Shown: piece after piece, positions 38,256-51,086 of the stretch
Numbering within the stretch: the first letter of the stretch is position 1
Layout of the letters: every line of letters begins with the position of its first letter
Source: Camarhynchus parvulus
Taxonomy: Eukaryota > Chordata > Aves > Passeriformes > Thraupidae
Direction: 5' to 3'
DNA: 64,000 nt
Assembly (NCBI RefSeq): GCF_901933205.1
Contig: NC_044574.1
Coordinates: 21,561,733 to 21,625,732, forward strand
Notes under the pieces: model-generated
Database searches by the model: none
What the model was told of the DNA's origin: nothing
The model's input: the letters and a program-made list of their open reading frames with translations, nothing else
Program-made: the position numbers and the translations under genes

Positions 38256-41120
38256 GCATGTATGAAAGTACATGTAAGACTACATGTATGTTTATTTGGT
38301 GTACTTATAAGTATTTGTACAATTACACAAAAAAATCAGAATATGGTCTCTAACTATATAGATTACTGTGATTCTAAGTTAAATTACAAAACAAAGAATC
38401 AAATAATCTAATAATGAAATAATTGCTATATGGCACAAGACAATAACATGAAAAAAATATAAAAAATAAGTTCTACATCATTTATTTCAACTAAAAAACC
38501 ACTAGATTTTCATTGTTTGGTATTTGCATGTTAAAATACCATTCTATTTATGATAGCTATATAAGATATTACTTGTCTTGCTCCAGGCATCATTGCAAGC
38601 AAAAAGGAATACCTTTTTTATTTTCATGTGAACTCAACGTATTGTACTCATGCTTATACATGCTATGCAGCATGCCAATCAAATTTGGTTTTCTACTTAT
38701 ATCAGTTTCTTATGTCTGCATAAATATTCTCTATCTCTTTTTCCTTTCATTTACAGTATCTTCAACTGCCAAAAGCTGCAGTGAGTGAGTGAGAGAAATC
38801 ACTTTGTACTCTAGGCTTTTCTCCAATATGTACATTATAGCAAATCTACTCTCACTTTCAAAAGGAGCGGATGCCTGTAAACCATCTCTGCTATAATTTT
38901 AAATAAAAAATTACAGCTTCAGGCCATGGAGACAGGAATTTATCCCCAATGTCTTATTATTAGGTTGATGAGATAGCTCGTGGTACACCTAAAAGCATAT
39001 GAATGCTTAATGCTGTTGTGCATAACAATATGACAAAGAGAATAGTATAAACATAAAGATATACCTTCATAGCTAGAATGAATAATAAAATATTAAATAA
39101 TCCTAAATTTGTTTGCACAAAGCATATAAATTTGAATGCATTCAATATGGCACTGAGCATTACAATTCCTAAAGTTAATTTTAAAAACTGAGACAGCCAA
39201 TCTCACATGATAAAATCTGGATAAATTTATTATAACACAAAAAAAATACTGACAACAGATACAGAGGAAGATAAGAGAATCCATTCTACATCAGACCAGG
39301 TTCCTTAGAGTTTTTGTAGTTTGTTGTAGGGCAACAGAGGGGGAGAAAATTGCATGATAAAATCAGTGCTACTGACTACTGTTCCCTAGTTAAAACATGA
39401 TCATAGATACAAAAGCCTATATTATAAATAATGTTAAATGTCAGTAAATGCATCAAGCTCTGAGATTTTATAAGATGAAAATTCTCAATAAAATTCAGTA
39501 AGGCAATGTTTTACATATTGTCTTTAGGGTGCAAAATTCTATTTCAGCTTCAGTCCTCAGCTGAGCTTAAATCTGGTTCATGGCACTCTGGCTGGACCAT
39601 TGATCAAATGAATACTTGACTATCCCCTCCTCAGTATGTTATCAGTTTTGAATTACCTCTCTTTCCTAGATGATCAAGCACATGTGTTTCCCCTCCCAAA
39701 TAAAAATAATTAAATATATCACATTACTGCTGTTATACATATAAGTAGCATGAGAACACTAGTCTTTAAAAAATAATTATAGATCAGAAATTAAGAAATA
39801 TGGGGTATGTTTATACTATTACATACAGTGTGAACAGAAACATTCCCTGGCACAGGAAAACAGTCCTGCCCTCTGCTTCTCTGGCCAGAAGCACACCTTT
39901 TAGCTGCTCTTCCTATACACACAACGAATTCATGGAATTCAAAGTGTCAGGAATATAAGCCTGACAATGTTCAATTCTTCCCTGATACTATGAAGAGAAA
40001 GGCAGGGAGGCCATCATGGAACTACTCCTGCACAAAATAAGAGTGATTATGTGAATCGCTGAGCATAGCCCCTGCTACTGAGACACCAAACCTTCCGCCA
40101 TTTCCATATACTTATTAATCTCAATATTAGAAGTAAAGACATTTGTTAGTCTTCATTATTCTTCCTTTAGAAGGCTCTGCTCCAGACTTTTTCTGCTCAA
40201 ATGGCTATGAATTTTATTTATTGTAAATATATTAATGATCAACATAGCCTCATTTGTTACTTATAACTGTATAACAAACACCCTTTAATTTGGAAGATAT
40301 TTTTACCTTTCCCAGAGTTTACAATTGATAGAATCTTTTTCAGACACTCTCAAATATTGCAGTATAATATGACCAGTACTTTTATTATTTCAGCAGCTCT
40401 TCCTTGCACTCATGTCCTAAGTTTATTTACCACAATGGCAGAATCATATGCTTGAGTCCAAATAAAGCCTTTCCGAGAAGCTGTATGCAATTCTAAAACT
40501 TTTTCCCATACAGGGAGGAAACACCATGCTGAATGTAATAATGTGATCCTTTTCTTTTTTTTTTTTATGGTTACATAATATGTCACCTTGTATTAATATT
40601 CCACTAGGCAGAATATCATGCTCGTTTTACTATTTTTTTTCCCTACAATAATCATTGTTAAACTTCCTGGGAGACATTAGGATTTAAGCACGTTCCCAAA
40701 CACAACTGATTAGCTCAGTCCAAGCAGACTTTCTGACTAGCACTGAACAATCACTTCTGTTTTGACTAAAATACCAATTCTGTACCTGGCCTGCACAGCC
40801 TCTCTGGTCACACTCAGTTTTGGTGATATCCTCAGGAACTAAACACTTTTTAATTCTAGCCTCGGTACCTGAAGAGAATGACTAATTCTTAGATAGTAAA
40901 TGAAGAAGAAGAGAGTAGTGATAGTGAGAAGTAATCCAGAAAAACAAAAACCAAAAACATCTTCAGAAAAACAGACTGAACAGAGTTTCATTTCTTTAGA
41001 AAGGAGCAAATTTGAAGATATGCAATAACAATGCTATACGCTAAGTGTTGTCACAAAAATGAATGTACTCCATGTCTGTGAGGTATAAAACTAAAAGAAA
41101 TTAGCTAAAATTTAAGAAAA
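38256..41120. other. AT-rich non-coding stretch
   Basis: No known repeat recognised. There is a T-rich run near 40552-40567. A 24-bp segment with strong splice signals on both sides (38757-38780) is discussed as a finding. Confidence 0.5.
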
Positions 41121-41128
41121 AATGAGCT

Positions 41129-41278
41129 GTATGACAGGGGAAACACTGTAATATGAGTGACTGAATACTATTTAAAGCAAGCAATTCTATTAAAAATTTT
41201 AGTAAAATGAAATTACCTGTAGAGCAGGGGAAGCACTGGAATATGAGTGACTGAATACTATTAAAAACAAGCAAGACA
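41129..41278 (+). repeat. Direct duplication, 90-bp period, two copies
   Basis: The segments at about 41129-41188 and 41219-41278 share 'aatatgagtgactgaatact', the bracketing 'cagggga(a)(a/g)cact', and 'aacaagcaa'-like ends. The offset is exactly 90 bp and there are few differences. The duplication also shows as two repeats of about 20 residues (NSIQSLIxQCFPC) in the spurious minus-strand frame 41101-41283. Confidence 0.9.
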
Positions 41279-42204
41279 AGCATCTACCAGTTTCATTTTC
41301 TATGTTTAGAAGCAGTAAGCGGGGGCAAATAAATTTGTGAGGTGTCCCCATGAATTATTTTCTATTTACTTATGATTCTGGAGGCAATCATGCCTTCTGC
41401 TTTATTAAGATTTAGTGCACAGGACTTATAAATGCATTAATTTATCTGTATTCTAAGTACTTAGCTGAAGATTCTAAAGTCTCTAAGAAAAATTAGATCA
41501 ATTAATTATAACATAATAAAACTAAACATTTATATTGGTGGATTAGTAATTAAAATGCCTAACAAATTTTAGAAAATGTGGGTAATCACTGCATAAAAAA
41601 AGAAAGCAAATAGCGGTTTATAACCTGGTCTAGATTATTTCTTTGTTGCCATTTAAGTGTAGCTTTCTAGAGAATAAGAATGGTCCATTCCAAAGGACAA
41701 AATATCAAGCAGGCAAGACAGAAGCTGTGCATGGAGAACGTGGAGCTCTTGATAGAAGTGAGACATGAAAACTCCATAGTGGCTGGACACAGGGACAGGC
41801 TGTATGGAAAGACATTGCCTAATGAAGGCAAAGAAATTGAAGGGTAACATGAAAGATTTCTTTAGGGAATCATGATGAGAAAGAAGTCTAAGAGCTCAGT
41901 GGGACAGGGGACCTGGTGACAAAGATAGTGGAAAAGGCCTTTTACAAAATGCCTTATTCTTAAACTCTCTGATTCAAACTTTCTGAATATATGCAGCAAA
42001 GAAAAAAGAACCTTTGAATAAGCATATAAAGTTACAACAGAACATTACTTTAAAAAATAGGCTGATATAATCAAAATAATCAGTAAGAAAATTAATATTA
42101 GAATTAAAATAAAATAAAACTGGCAGTAGATTTCCACATTAGAGAAAGATAATTTATTATCTGTAGTGCATGATTTTATATATAACCATGGAAAAATAAA
42201 GATT
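41279..42204. other. AT-rich non-coding stretch
   Basis: Nothing recognised. Confidence 0.5.
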
Positions 42205-42530
42205 TTTATGCAAGACATCTTCTAATGCAACCCTCTTTCCAGATCAACCCTAATCTTGTTAAAGCAGGTGACTCAAGGCTTTTAGGAGTCAAGTTTGGGA
42301 AATTACTAAGGATGAACATATCACAGCCTCTTCGTGGTACCCGTTCCAGGGCTGAGTAATTTTCAAGGTGAAGACTTTTTCTTCATTACTACCTGGAATT
42401 TTCTTTGTTGCAAATTGTCACCACCGCAGTCCAAAACCTGGTGAAGTTCCATCACAACGATGGTGCACTGCTGCCTCACAATTAAACTCATTCTCAATTA
42501 GAACACCTGAGCCCTTTTTTTTCTGAAGAC
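42205..42530 (-). mobile_element. CR1 LINE fragment, old, 3' region
   Basis: The plus strand shows the reverse complement of CR1 3' UTR blocks: 'cagcctcttcgtggtacccg' (42325-42344; consensus cctctctgggcaacctg), 'ttccagggctgagtaatttt', 'aaggtgaagactttttcttc' (42365-42384) and 'acctggaattttctttg'. Upstream on the minus strand, GVLIENEFN in the frame 42720-42418 resembles the CR1 ORF2 C-terminal GVLVD.KLN region. It is heavily diverged and the edges are approximate. Confidence 0.55.
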
Positions 42531-43605
42531 ATGCTCTGCAGCCAGTTGTTCCAAGCATATGGAATACAGGAGGAGTTTTCTTTGCTGGACTTGGAAGCAT
42601 ATGATACATTAAGTCCTCACTGATTTCAAAATGCCTGTATGTCACCTGGTAAATTGCAAGCCAAGATGAGAGGAAATAGCCTCGGGCAAAAATGCAATAA
42701 AATGCAGCTAAGTAACACATCTTGAATGTTCATCATTAGATATTGAAACTTTTTATTGAAATGAGAAAGCAAAGGTTTTTTTCAAGTTAATAGCACTCAT
42801 ATGGTTCCAATACAGAGTTCTTTTTCTGCAGGGATGGTAAGACACAGTAGCATGTGCGAGCTGAGTAAATTGCACCAGCATTTTTCTCAATTAGCAAATT
42901 AAATCATATTAAAAGAACTGGCGGACTCCCTATAGAATATTTTTTCTATCTTGGCTTTTTCTCTTTGTAAATGTTTTCAGTGTAATGCTACGTTGTTATG
43001 TGCCAACACAGTAGTTCCCTCAATCCTCAATAAGCAGACATATGTTGGCACTTATCCATCTCTAATTTTGTCAGAGTACTTCATTTTCTCTCACAGTGTT
43101 CTTCCTGGCACTGATACTTGCCAGCAACTGACAAAAAAACAACTGGAAATGAGAAAAAAAAATTACTTTCAGGGGCAATCCCTGACAGCAGCACTACTTG
43201 AATATGATCCTTGCCAAGATTTTCTCCTCTGCCTGCAGACATCTACATGGAAAACCTGTTGGTTTTGTTGCTGCTGCCATTAATTTCAGGGCCCTAGTTG
43301 TCCTTTAAAGAACATCCAATCAAACCAACTTTTTTGTATTAAGGTAGTTAGAAAGGAGCAACATTGCTGCAATCGAAAATGTCCTGATTCAATTTCCAAA
43401 ATTTTGTGCAGGTATACAGAGAGGTTTTTGTAAAAATCAGACTTACAGAAAAACATCTGCTTTGAAAAGACTAAGGATCCATTTATACTTCTTAAGAGAA
43501 ATCATATTCATTAATGTCTATTAAATAAAAAAATACTAGAATGTTCTGGAGACCTGCTCTGTCTTCTCCCACTCTCTCAGCTTTTCTTTCTACGAAAAAG
43601 AATGC
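42531..43605. other. Non-coding stretch with one open segment
   Basis: A plus-strand frame (42951-43283, 110 codons) contains a segment from 43097 that follows a fair acceptor (ttcattttctctcacag) and stays open for 62 codons to a TAA. It has no convincing donor, no domain, and an unlikely Cys-rich end, so I do not call it. Confidence 0.45.
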
Positions 43606-43885
43606 AATCTCCTTCAGTTTTGTGGCCCTTTGCTGACCTCATTCCACATCTCTGTCATCCCAGAAACCCACATATGGACACAGTGCTCCAGGTGTATCTC
43701 ACAAGTGTTGCTGGCGTCTCTCTGCCTGATGCATTCCATGGCACTGTAGGCCACCTTTGCCACAAGGATACCCTGCTGGCTCATTATTAACTTTTCTTCC
43801 ACAGCATCTCTGCAAAGCTGCTTTGCACATTTATGCCTCAGCCTGTAGTGGTGTGTCTGCTTATTTCTCACCTGAGTCACCTACA
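43606..43885 (-). mobile_element. CR1 LINE fragment, 3' UTR region
   Basis: The plus strand carries reverse-complement CR1 blocks in order: 'gtggccctttgctgacctc' (43622-43640), 'acagtgctccaggtgtatct' (43680-43699), 'cctgctggctcattatta' and 'cctcagcctgtagtggtgtg' (43837-43856). The 88-codon minus frame 43614-43880 is a by-product. It lacks the 3' microsatellite. Confidence 0.68.
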
Positions 43886-46726
43886 TTTTCTTCAGCTTCA
43901 ATGAGAAGTTACTAATATTTCTTTATACTAGGAATGGTATATTCTGCAGTCATTTTTCTTAGACGCTTTTACGGTGTCTGATAACCTGAAAAATTCATCT
44001 AAGATGTGAGGCACTGGCAGTTGTTTGAACTATAGGTTTTGTGCTTGTCAAGAGAGTTTCAAAACATCTATGTTATATTGAGGAATAAATGTTTGGGTAA
44101 ACATTATATTCAAGGCATATTTTATATTTATAAAAATAATCCACACAGAGTCTGTGGACCAAAACCAGATAAACTAATTTTCAGTGGAAAGGAGGATTAT
44201 ATTTAATGGTTTGAAAAATCTATAGTTTATCATAGTGACTTTCCTGCCAAGATCTGGCCAATAATTATCAAAATTAAATTATTGTATTTGTACCACTAAG
44301 AGAATCTCACATGACTGGAAGAGAATGATACTATCTGGTGTGCTCTTGAATACCTATGAATTCAATTTTACACACTGTAGAGCATTTTTTAATGCAAATT
44401 GCAATATCTCAAGAATTTCCTTTAGAAAGTATAATAATAATACTTACAGCCAGCTGCCTATGTATTACTTATAATGCAGTTCCCTACACATTTGTATTAA
44501 CAATCTAGCATATTTTAAGGGTAGTTCTCATCTTCTAGAAAAAGTCAACAATCACTACGTATAAAAAAGTCTTATTTTGTTACAACTCTGGAAATGTTCC
44601 ACAAAACTGGTACTGGCACAGTACTACACCAACGAAGAGGAGGGAGGGGTTTGATAAAAAAATCAGATAACTGAATGAAAGTATTGAGAACAAAGTATGT
44701 CAGATGTATAAAGAGCCTATATATTAGCAAATATTTCAAATCGCTACTTTCTGCATAGCAGGAGTTTTCAAACACTCAACTTCCCATTAGAATTGCAAGT
44801 GAAGTTCAATAGTGTTAAAACTGTTAGGCAAAAGAGTTAAATGATTTGCTAAATTAGTTACTATAGATATTCCTCATTTACTTTCTTTTTTCAAGAAAAA
44901 CTTTGAGAACATCATATGTGTGTTTATATTAAAATTGATATGTGAGTGTTCTAATTATATAATGATGTCACATACTATTCTGCTTTCCATTTGCATGTAT
45001 AGGATAAAAAAACAAGTATAAGAGCTGTATGAGACACATGTTACATTCTGATAATCCAATAAATGTTATAAATATTGCAAGCTAATATCCTTGAAATTAG
45101 CCTTCATATCAAAAACTCTTAGTTTATTTATTTATTGCTGGTTCAGGCTTTATCATCTCGAAAACTTTGAAGGGATTTCTGTTTTCTTTTGCATTCAGAG
45201 CTCATGGGAATATAGTGTAAAATTTTACCTAAATTTATTTGGTCATTTCTTTATTTAAATGATAATGGTTTTGGACACTTACATCTTAGCAGATATGAAA
45301 AACTTTAATTAATTAAAAAATGTTGAAGGTATGATATGAAGCAAATGTTTCCAGAAGCGTGTAATTTGTAAAGTTCCCAAAAAGTTCCTCTCTCTGTGTG
45401 TTATTATTTTCATACATATTTTTCCAAACTTTGTTGATTACAGATCAGACTCCTGAAACATTTCAAGGTACAGTTACTTGAAGTGTCTCTTTTCTCCCAG
45501 AAGTATTATTATCTTATAATAGAACACACCTCTAGCAGTCATATGTAAAAGTAAATTAGTGTCTTCATTGAAAACTGACAGAAAAGTTAGAATATTTCAC
45601 ATGAGACATTATGAAAAATTAATTTAAAACTTTCATCTAATAATATAGAGTAGTCATTTTTTTGAGGATGGGCAATTTTTATTCTTTAAGTGTTTAAGTA
45701 GGAGACAAACAACATTACTTATCTTGTATAAAAGATTGCCATTTTCTATCTCTACTGCACATCAGTCTAATCTCAGAAGTTTTTCTCTTTTCTTAATAAT
45801 GTACAGTTTTAGAATATGTACATGTTGTCTTAGAAACTAATTTAATAATAGAAAAAGGAGGATAACCATTCATAGCTATAAATGTGCATCTTTAAAAAAA
45901 AGCTTTGAAACATGGTAATGTGAGTTAGGACTTCAATTTCCAGTTTGTAATAAGTAAATAATGAAGACAAAGTTAATGTATTTTTCTTTCATATTTTATT
46001 TTTAAATACTGAGTCAGTTGCTCAGAGTCACTATCAGAACATTTGCTCTTTTTTGTTATTAAATAGTAACAGCTCTATGCCAACTCATTTCTTTAAAAGA
46101 TAGATGAAAAGGTTCATATTTAAGCACTGTATAACCGAAGGCTTTTCCCTTCCATTTGGGTAAAGTAAGCAGTCCAGATAACCAGAACAAGCATTTAGGC
46201 ACAACATTTTCCTTTGGGTACCAGTTTTGTTTTGGAAAAGCGTGAGTAAAACAGTGGATTTTCAAACAAAATATTTAAGGATTTTGGGAGATAAAATACA
46301 AACAAATAATTTTGTACGTATGAAGGGAAACCTCCAAGGCATGAAGGTAATTCCACAGTCAGAAGAATGTGGAAGCTTTACTCTGCTGCAGATCATGTCA
46401 TCAATGCATTTACTGAGTAAACTAGAAGACAGGGGAGCTTATTAGGATCCTGCCTTGAATAGAACAAAGAAAAAAAAGTAACAGAAAAAAAAGAATAAGA
46501 GATTAAAAGCTAGAAAAGCTAAAATTTTATGGAAGATCATTTTTAACATTAAGGAAAAGAAATCATGCATTCCATTTTGAAACTTCTGGGCAGATTTCTT
46601 ACTGAAATATTGCATTATCAAATACAAATACTTTCTGATTTTTTTTATCTAAAGCTTTCAGATTTCTCCATGAATGTAAAAGCATTAGAAGGAGCAGCCA
46701 ACATGTGGTTCCTGAAAACAGACATA
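43886..46726. other. AT-rich non-coding stretch
   Basis: No gene, RNA or repeat family recognised. Confidence 0.5.
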
Positions 46727-47015
46727 AGAATCATAGAATATTTTAGGTTGGAAAAGGCCTTTAAAATAGGGTCCAACTGCTAATTCAGCACTGCCACGTA
46801 CATCACTAAACCACCCTAAGTGCCTCAAGTAGACATTTTTAAGTACCTCCAGGGATGGTGACTCAACAACTTCCCCATCCAACCTGTCCCAGTGCTTGAC
46901 AACTGTTTTAGTCAAGAAATTTTTCCCAATATCAATCTACATCTCCTTCTGGTGCAGGCTGAGGACATTTCCTCTTGTCCTGTCTCTTGTTACATGGGAG
47001 GGTCAGTTCGCATTC
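46727..47015 (-). mobile_element. CR1 LINE 3' end
   Basis: The plus strand begins at the CR1 3' terminus (agaatcatagaatattttag), then gives 'gttggaaaaggcctttaaaa' and a 'gtccaactgctaattcagca' type block. It continues through 'ctccagggatggtgactcaa' (46848-46867), 'ccatccaacctgtcccagtg' and 'ggtgcaggctgaggacattt' to about 47015. It is 5'-truncated to about 290 bp. Both overlapping open frames here derive from the transposon. Confidence 0.88.
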
Positions 47016-50000
47016 AAGTCCTACAGCAGGAAGCTTTTACACTGTGCTGATATAATACCAGATGTGAATATAATGCCAGTATGGGAAGAAGCAAACCACC
47101 AAGACCTGCTGAGACACAGTCCTGACTTGTAATGGGAAACACAAACAGCATAACACATTGCCACAACACTGTTCAGCCTTTGAACTTCCTTTCAATCCTC
47201 TATCCTTAGTCTCCACAAGATGGAAACTGGAGTTTCATGGCTTTTGGTGATCTGAGTATTTTATTGTATAATTTACTGGGTCCAGAGCAAGGCACCTTTT
47301 TATTCAAAGCTCTAGTAGATGTATTACATAGGGAGTTGCCCTCTAGGCAACTCCTAGAGTAATGTTTACTTTTTCTGCAGGACTATTATACAAAATTTTT
47401 AAAGTGTAATCTGTTTAATTTTATACTTTTAGATACTTCAGTGAATTTGTGGCAATATTAATATTCACTGAGTAATTATAATTGCAGATGTTCAGTAACC
47501 CTTATTTCCATAGTTCTAGACCTGTTATTTTGCTAATCATAACAATACAACAGTTTGTATTTCTTTCTAAAGTCAGTTAAGTATCTGTAATATATAAATT
47601 AATTGAGAAAGTAGCCTTATATTTAGTTCATGCTGTCTAAAATCAGCGTAATACTAACATACTTAAAGAAATTTTATTTCAATTCAATCTTACTTTGCAT
47701 ATAGTACTTTTAGATTGTCAATTCTTAAGCTTTCCTAATAAAATAATTCATAAAAGATCTCCCTCATTTTCTGGTATACATTAAACTGGAAATTTTTTTC
47801 TCATTTAATATTTGTCATAGATTTCCTTTTTAAATAATTCAACACCAGCTTTTGTCCTAATGCAGTAAGTTATTTTTACAGCCATTCATGTTTTTTTCTT
47901 TTCCATTTAAACTACCTGAAAGAACATTCCAAAGTAATCAGACTTAATGCAGCTAAGTCACCATCCAGCCCCCCCAAAAGTAGAGTTAGCTAATCATAAA
48001 ACATTTTTCTAGAAGATTGGCTTAAATGCACATTACCCAGTTACTTTTTTCTCATTTATTTTAATCACTTTGATACAGGTTAAGCTTTTCCCCAGAAACT
48101 TTGGAGCCTATTTCTTTCTTCTTTCAGGAACAAAATGTCATACATAATGCAATGTCTGTCCTGTCTAAATAATGAAATGAACCTTTTAAAAGAACTTTTC
48201 ATCTTCTGAGAATTCTTCAAGTTATATTTCCTAATAGATTATGAGGTTCACGCTAGCTCTTCCACTAGTGATGCTAACTAATAAATGAAGTATTATGTGT
48301 CAGATGAATATATCATTAAAAAAGCATAATTTTTTTCTATTTACAAAATATTAGAAATGTTAATTTCTGATGATGGTAGGACTACACCTGTTTCTGCAGC
48401 TGAAACCAAGCAACAGTCTTAAGTGGCAGTTAAGGAAACTGAACTTGTGTTTATTTCCTTGAAGCTAAAACTGTTCCTGGGACAACACAGATTCCACATC
48501 ACAAAGGAAAACAAAATTCCTCTCTTCTTGATGGATGTAATTCCATTGTATCAGGGAGAAAGTAAGAAGAATTCAAATTACAAAACATTATGAAAATATT
48601 TTCATCAAAAATGAGAGGAAGCAATACAGTTAGTGGATGGACCAGACTCTTTCATGTGCAGAAGAATAAATTAAGTGGTTTAATTCACTATAAAGGAATA
48701 ATAGAATTATTTGCAAAACTCATAATTTACTAACAGCCTAGATCATCTTCTGCCTACTATCTGGATGCTAGTTTCATGCCATTACCCCCTAGTCATGAAC
48801 TCTCAATTTTCATGGATATCAAAATCCCTGTTAAGGATCATATTATAAGAAAAGAAAAAGAGAAAATAAAATCATCAATGTGAAGGTTAAGACCTTTATT
48901 TTTCACCCAAAACTCTCTGTCTTTATATGTTAAAGATAGATTCAGGCATGCCTCAATATTTACTACAAAACCCCCTCTTTTTGGACGTGTTTCTAGTACT
49001 CAAATCAGCATCAGAGACATTAATTCCTATTGTTCATTAGTGCTTGTTTCTAATAAGTTTGAGCCATATTTTTGCTCTGAAGCAAACTAAAAATCTCTTT
49101 AACCTTTATTGTAACATATTCATGTGAGTTTCTTTGTTATCCCTCTATCCCTCTATCTGTGTACCCTCTGATGTGTAATATGTCCCAGGCGCCCAAGGTG
49201 CTCTTGCGGAACATCCTCAAACACTTCTTTCCAAAAAATACTGCCCAGGTAGCAGCACAAACACGAATGTAAATGTCTGAGTATCATTTGACAATATATT
49301 ATTCCAGTCCTCTAAATGTAGTAAATTTAAAGTAAATTATGTTCTGCTGTGTGTACCACTATGACTCTCAGTCCAGTTGGCATCTGAGGGAAATGTACAT
49401 TTGGTAATATTTTTTTTTATGAATTGGTGTTCCAAAGTCTTTTTTTGGGATATGAGGGTATTTTCTGTAAATGAAACATGATTAACTGTCTTTTCACATT
49501 AATATTTTCACTGGTTGCTTGGATTTTTTTAAAATGTTTTGCTGGGTATTTTTTAAATCAGGTTTTAACTGCAGTATTAAACACCTCCAAGAACTGCAGT
49601 AATAGATATGAAGGGGTATTTTTATTTTTAATTTTTATTTTTATTTTTATTTGTTAAAACTTACACAGGAAAGTAGGAACGTTTTCCTTGCTAACAACAT
49701 ATTACATTACTTGTGCATGACTTGTATTTTTCTTCATTTGAATCTTGCACTGTCTAAATATTTATTCGGATTTATTAAACAACAGAGCATCATAACATTT
49801 GCATATGCAGCAAAAAATGTATCCTTGACAACTGTAATCAGCATAAATTAAACATAGGTGAAAGCAGATGACAGCTACTTTGTGTAATTCCTCTAGCACT
49901 TTAAAATGATCGCCCAGTTAATCAATGATGAGTTACAGTGCAAATCTTATAATAACACGTGTGACATGTACATTAATAGCTAATTGGAACATTATGATGA

Positions 50001-50442
50001 ATGGTACTACAAAAAACACCACGAGTTAATGAATAGATCGTTTTTATTTTTCCAGTTTCTGACCAAATGATGGGTTGTATAGATTAGATAATCTCTTAAT
50101 CCTTCAATGTCACAGACTATCATGGTGAAATAGCGTCTGTTCCCAAAAGTTAGTATTTGTCACTCCTACTTGCAGAATGCAGACTGAGTTAGCCATCATC
50201 TAGGTACTCTTCAAACAAAGAATTTGGGGGAAAGGAATACCTATCATAATGTCACAGTACAAGACACCTCCTGCACAAGCAAGTGCAGTAAAAGAATGGC
50301 AAGTTCAGTACCAAGCAAGAGTCCTTTCAGGGAGTGAAATGTAGTCTCTAGATATGTTTTAATTTTATTTAAATCTAATTGATTTTAGCAAATTAAATAT
50401 GGGATCATTTTAGTCCCTCTACTACTTCTTTTTTCCTCACAG
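47016..50442. other. AT-rich non-coding stretch
   Basis: Nothing recognised apart from a (TTTTA)n tract at 49616-49652. Confidence 0.5.
49616..49652 (+). repeat. (TTTTA)n pentanucleotide tract
   Basis: About seven units of tttta/ttttaa, with a single imperfect unit near the start. Confidence 0.9.
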
Positions 50443-50510
50443 AAAATGAAAAAGCCAAAGGAAAAGGGAAAAAAGGGATAAAGAAGAAAAAGAAAAGAGT
50501 GATACCTTAA
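50443..50510 (+). repeat. A/G-only tract, possible Lys-rich exon
   Basis: The plus strand is almost purely A and G from 50443 to 50502. It follows a strong acceptor-like signal (actacttcttttttcctcacag). In one frame it reads as a Lys/Gly-rich peptide (KAKGKGKKGIKKKKKR) with a possible donor aga/gtgata. Such purine tracts are common simple repeats, and that is the simpler reading. Confidence 0.5.
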
Positions 50511-50538
50511 GTTTTAGTTTTTATATTTTTTCAGATTC

Positions 50539-50957
50539 TGTGTTGCTTTGACGTGTAGTTTTGACCTTCATATTAAGTGTTGGTAAGCTCTTTTAGCAGA
50601 GTAGGGAGACAAAACATTCATTTTCTAGCTTGGGACCAAAAACAATCAATCCAAGTTTCAGGCTCAAGAGCATAAAGGGTTAACTGAAGAGATGAAAACA
50701 AGAAGGATGTGACTTTATAACCTGAAGGTGCAATTGGAAAATTAATCCCAATATGCAAATGGACCAAAATTTATAAAAGTGAGAGACTTCGTGACTGGTC
50801 ATCCATTTTTGTGACCATTTAGAGTCCATCTTGGGTGTAGCCCTGGCTGTGCTCTTGTACTGCCTAAGGTGGATCCACTGAGGCCTTTTAATAAATACCT
50901 ACTGTATTATTTAACTCCATCTAGTCTCAGTTCTATGTCAGCCTTCTCAAGGCATCA
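50539..50957 (+). mobile_element. Solo LTR of an avian endogenous retrovirus
   Basis: Starts with TG (tgtgttgctttgacg; 50539 or 50541) and ends with CA (ctcaaggcatca, 50957). Within it are a TATA box, ttataaaa (50771-50778), at a U3 end position, and an AATAAA signal (50890-50895) about 115 bp later. A T-rich U5 follows (ctccatctagtctcagttct). I recall this order, including 'ttgggtgtagccctggctg', as an LTR family found in songbirds. Both sides lack viral genes: no primer binding site begins after 50957. No clear target-site duplication was found. A recombined solo LTR of about 418 bp is the best reading. Confidence 0.72.
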
Positions 50958-51010
50958 AGAGAAAGGGAAAGGGAAAAGACAGAAAAGGAAAGAGAAAAGG
51001 AGAAAATACT
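50945..51010 (+). repeat. GA-rich low-complexity tract
   Basis: Purine-only run (gagaaagggaaagggaaaag and similar) directly downstream of the LTR end. With the tract at 50443-50510 it brackets the LTR, so the LTR may have inserted near or within an older purine-rich stretch. Confidence 0.8.
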
Positions 51011-51086
51011 CCTTAATTTCATAACAATTTCAAAAGAACTTTATTAAAGAATTCACTGGATTCTATTTCTTTGAGAGAAAAACAAG

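Noticed and set aside
42418..42720. 100-codon minus frame as a possible host gene
   Set aside because: Its C-terminal third overlaps an old CR1 fragment on the same strand and resembles CR1 ORF2; the rest has no recognisable domain.
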